NCBI GenBank assembly: GCA_015039315.1
Contig: WIDE01000008.1
Location: 69,722 to 133,721, forward strand
DNA length: 64,000 bases
Source of the DNA: Clavulina sp. PMI_390
Lineage: Eukaryota > Basidiomycota > Agaricomycetes > Cantharellales > Hydnaceae
Direction: 5' to 3'
This document shows positions 63,429 through 64,000 of this stretch, piece by piece. The position numbers and the translations under genes are program-made. Below the pieces are notes generated by a model. The model searched no databases. It was not told the DNA's origin and saw only the letters and a list, made by a program, of their open reading frames with translations. Positions within the stretch are counted from its first letter, which is position 1, and each line of letters begins with the position of its first letter.

Positions 63429-64000
63429 GATGTTGGAACAAGGTAGACGAGTCGGGCACAGGCCAGGTACTTGAGCGAGAGCGAAGCGTCAATCATGAGC
63501 TGCTTCTGCCATTGAGTTTTGATGCGACCATGTGGAGCTCAAGACCGGTGATACAGTTATAGGAGTGATAAGCACTAGTGTGGGACCGGAGATGATTGAT
63601 GGGTAGGCCGATTAGTAGTTGTATAGGATCACGAGGATGAGCCTGGGTGATTGCAGATCGATAGTACTGCGCTGAGGCACATGGGGTTGACAGACATATA
63701 GCAAGGCTGTGTGGTGTCAAACTATGCACAGAAGTTCGCCAGTTGATCAGTCTCGAGCTAGGAGGACTAAAAATCGGAGGCTTTCATTTACGTTCGACTG
63801 ATGTTCCTCATACAGAGACTTAGGGGAGCAAAGAAGTAGGAGATGTGGGTCTCACCTGCCACTTATAGAGCAGCGAGGACATCATCCAGGCATCCAATCC
63901 TCCAGGCCGCGAGACTGAACCAGGCCTACTTGTGGTCGCTCACCAGCTATCGTCATGTGCTGTGTTGTTGAGTAAGTACTAATGGGGACGCTGAGAACGA
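63429..64000. other. Right-end intergenic region
   Basis: Promoter side of the arrestin-like gene. No coding sequence was recognised; a neighbouring gene may begin beyond the window. Confidence 0.35.

Overview
The window is nuclear DNA of a filamentous basidiomycete. Nearly every recognisable gene is cut into short exons by many 45-90 nt introns. Protein similarities (fused BioDA, basidiomycete-type H3, GH43-CBM35 galactanase, CWTCRIRK-type Zn2Cys6 regulator) point to Agaricomycetes, and a Rhizoctonia/Ceratobasidium-like fungus is my guess. There are two assembly gaps: 415 N at 10828-11242 and 20 N at 54209-54228. All gene models were spliced by eye using splice signals, phase and family similarity; exon lengths were checked to sum to whole codons.

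The first 31 kb and the last 8 kb are dense in conserved genes. In order: the 3' part of a Gfo/Idh/MocA oxidoreductase (21-1310, +); a G1-type cyclin (4558-6737, -) in long pyrimidine-rich flanks; a bifunctional biotin gene BioD-BioA (10030-15028, +) interrupted by the large gap; dihydrofolate reductase (15693-16532, -) divergent from ribosomal protein S11 (16833-17684, +); a PPZ-type phosphatase (18094-19793, +); an O-fucosyltransferase-like type II membrane protein (20516-22867, -); a nucleotidyltransferase-fold protein (23450-25105, -); gamma-tubulin complex component GCP2 (25820-28951, +); a DUF4419 protein (29405-30843, +); and histones H3 (31202-31809, -) and H2B (32613-33239, +) in divergent orientation. 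The right end holds a GH43-CBM35 exo-1,3-galactanase (55723-57726, -) with an apparent one-base frameshift, a TBC1D20/Gyp8-like RabGAP (58204-60297, +), a mitochondrial CLYBL-like lyase (60581-62203, -) and an arrestin-like protein (62409-63428, -).

Between 33.2 and 55.7 kb lies a poor, accessory-looking stretch. I can support only a short Zn2Cys6 regulator (39919-41172, +), a small new four-exon gene (45908-46874, +), and a degenerate exon/intron-like module repeated with about 245 bp spacing (50.1-51.3 kb). I saw no transposase, reverse transcriptase, tRNA or rRNA.

Several genes belong to growth and S phase (cyclin, DHFR, histones, S11, GCP2). MBF-like ACGCGT motifs lie upstream of DHFR and in and between the two histone genes. 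The most unusual observations are the altered H3 tail around K27, the H3/H2B pairing, the 245 bp module array, the 1.16 kb intron in the biotin gene, and the off-spacing zinc cluster. No single new multi-gene system was found.
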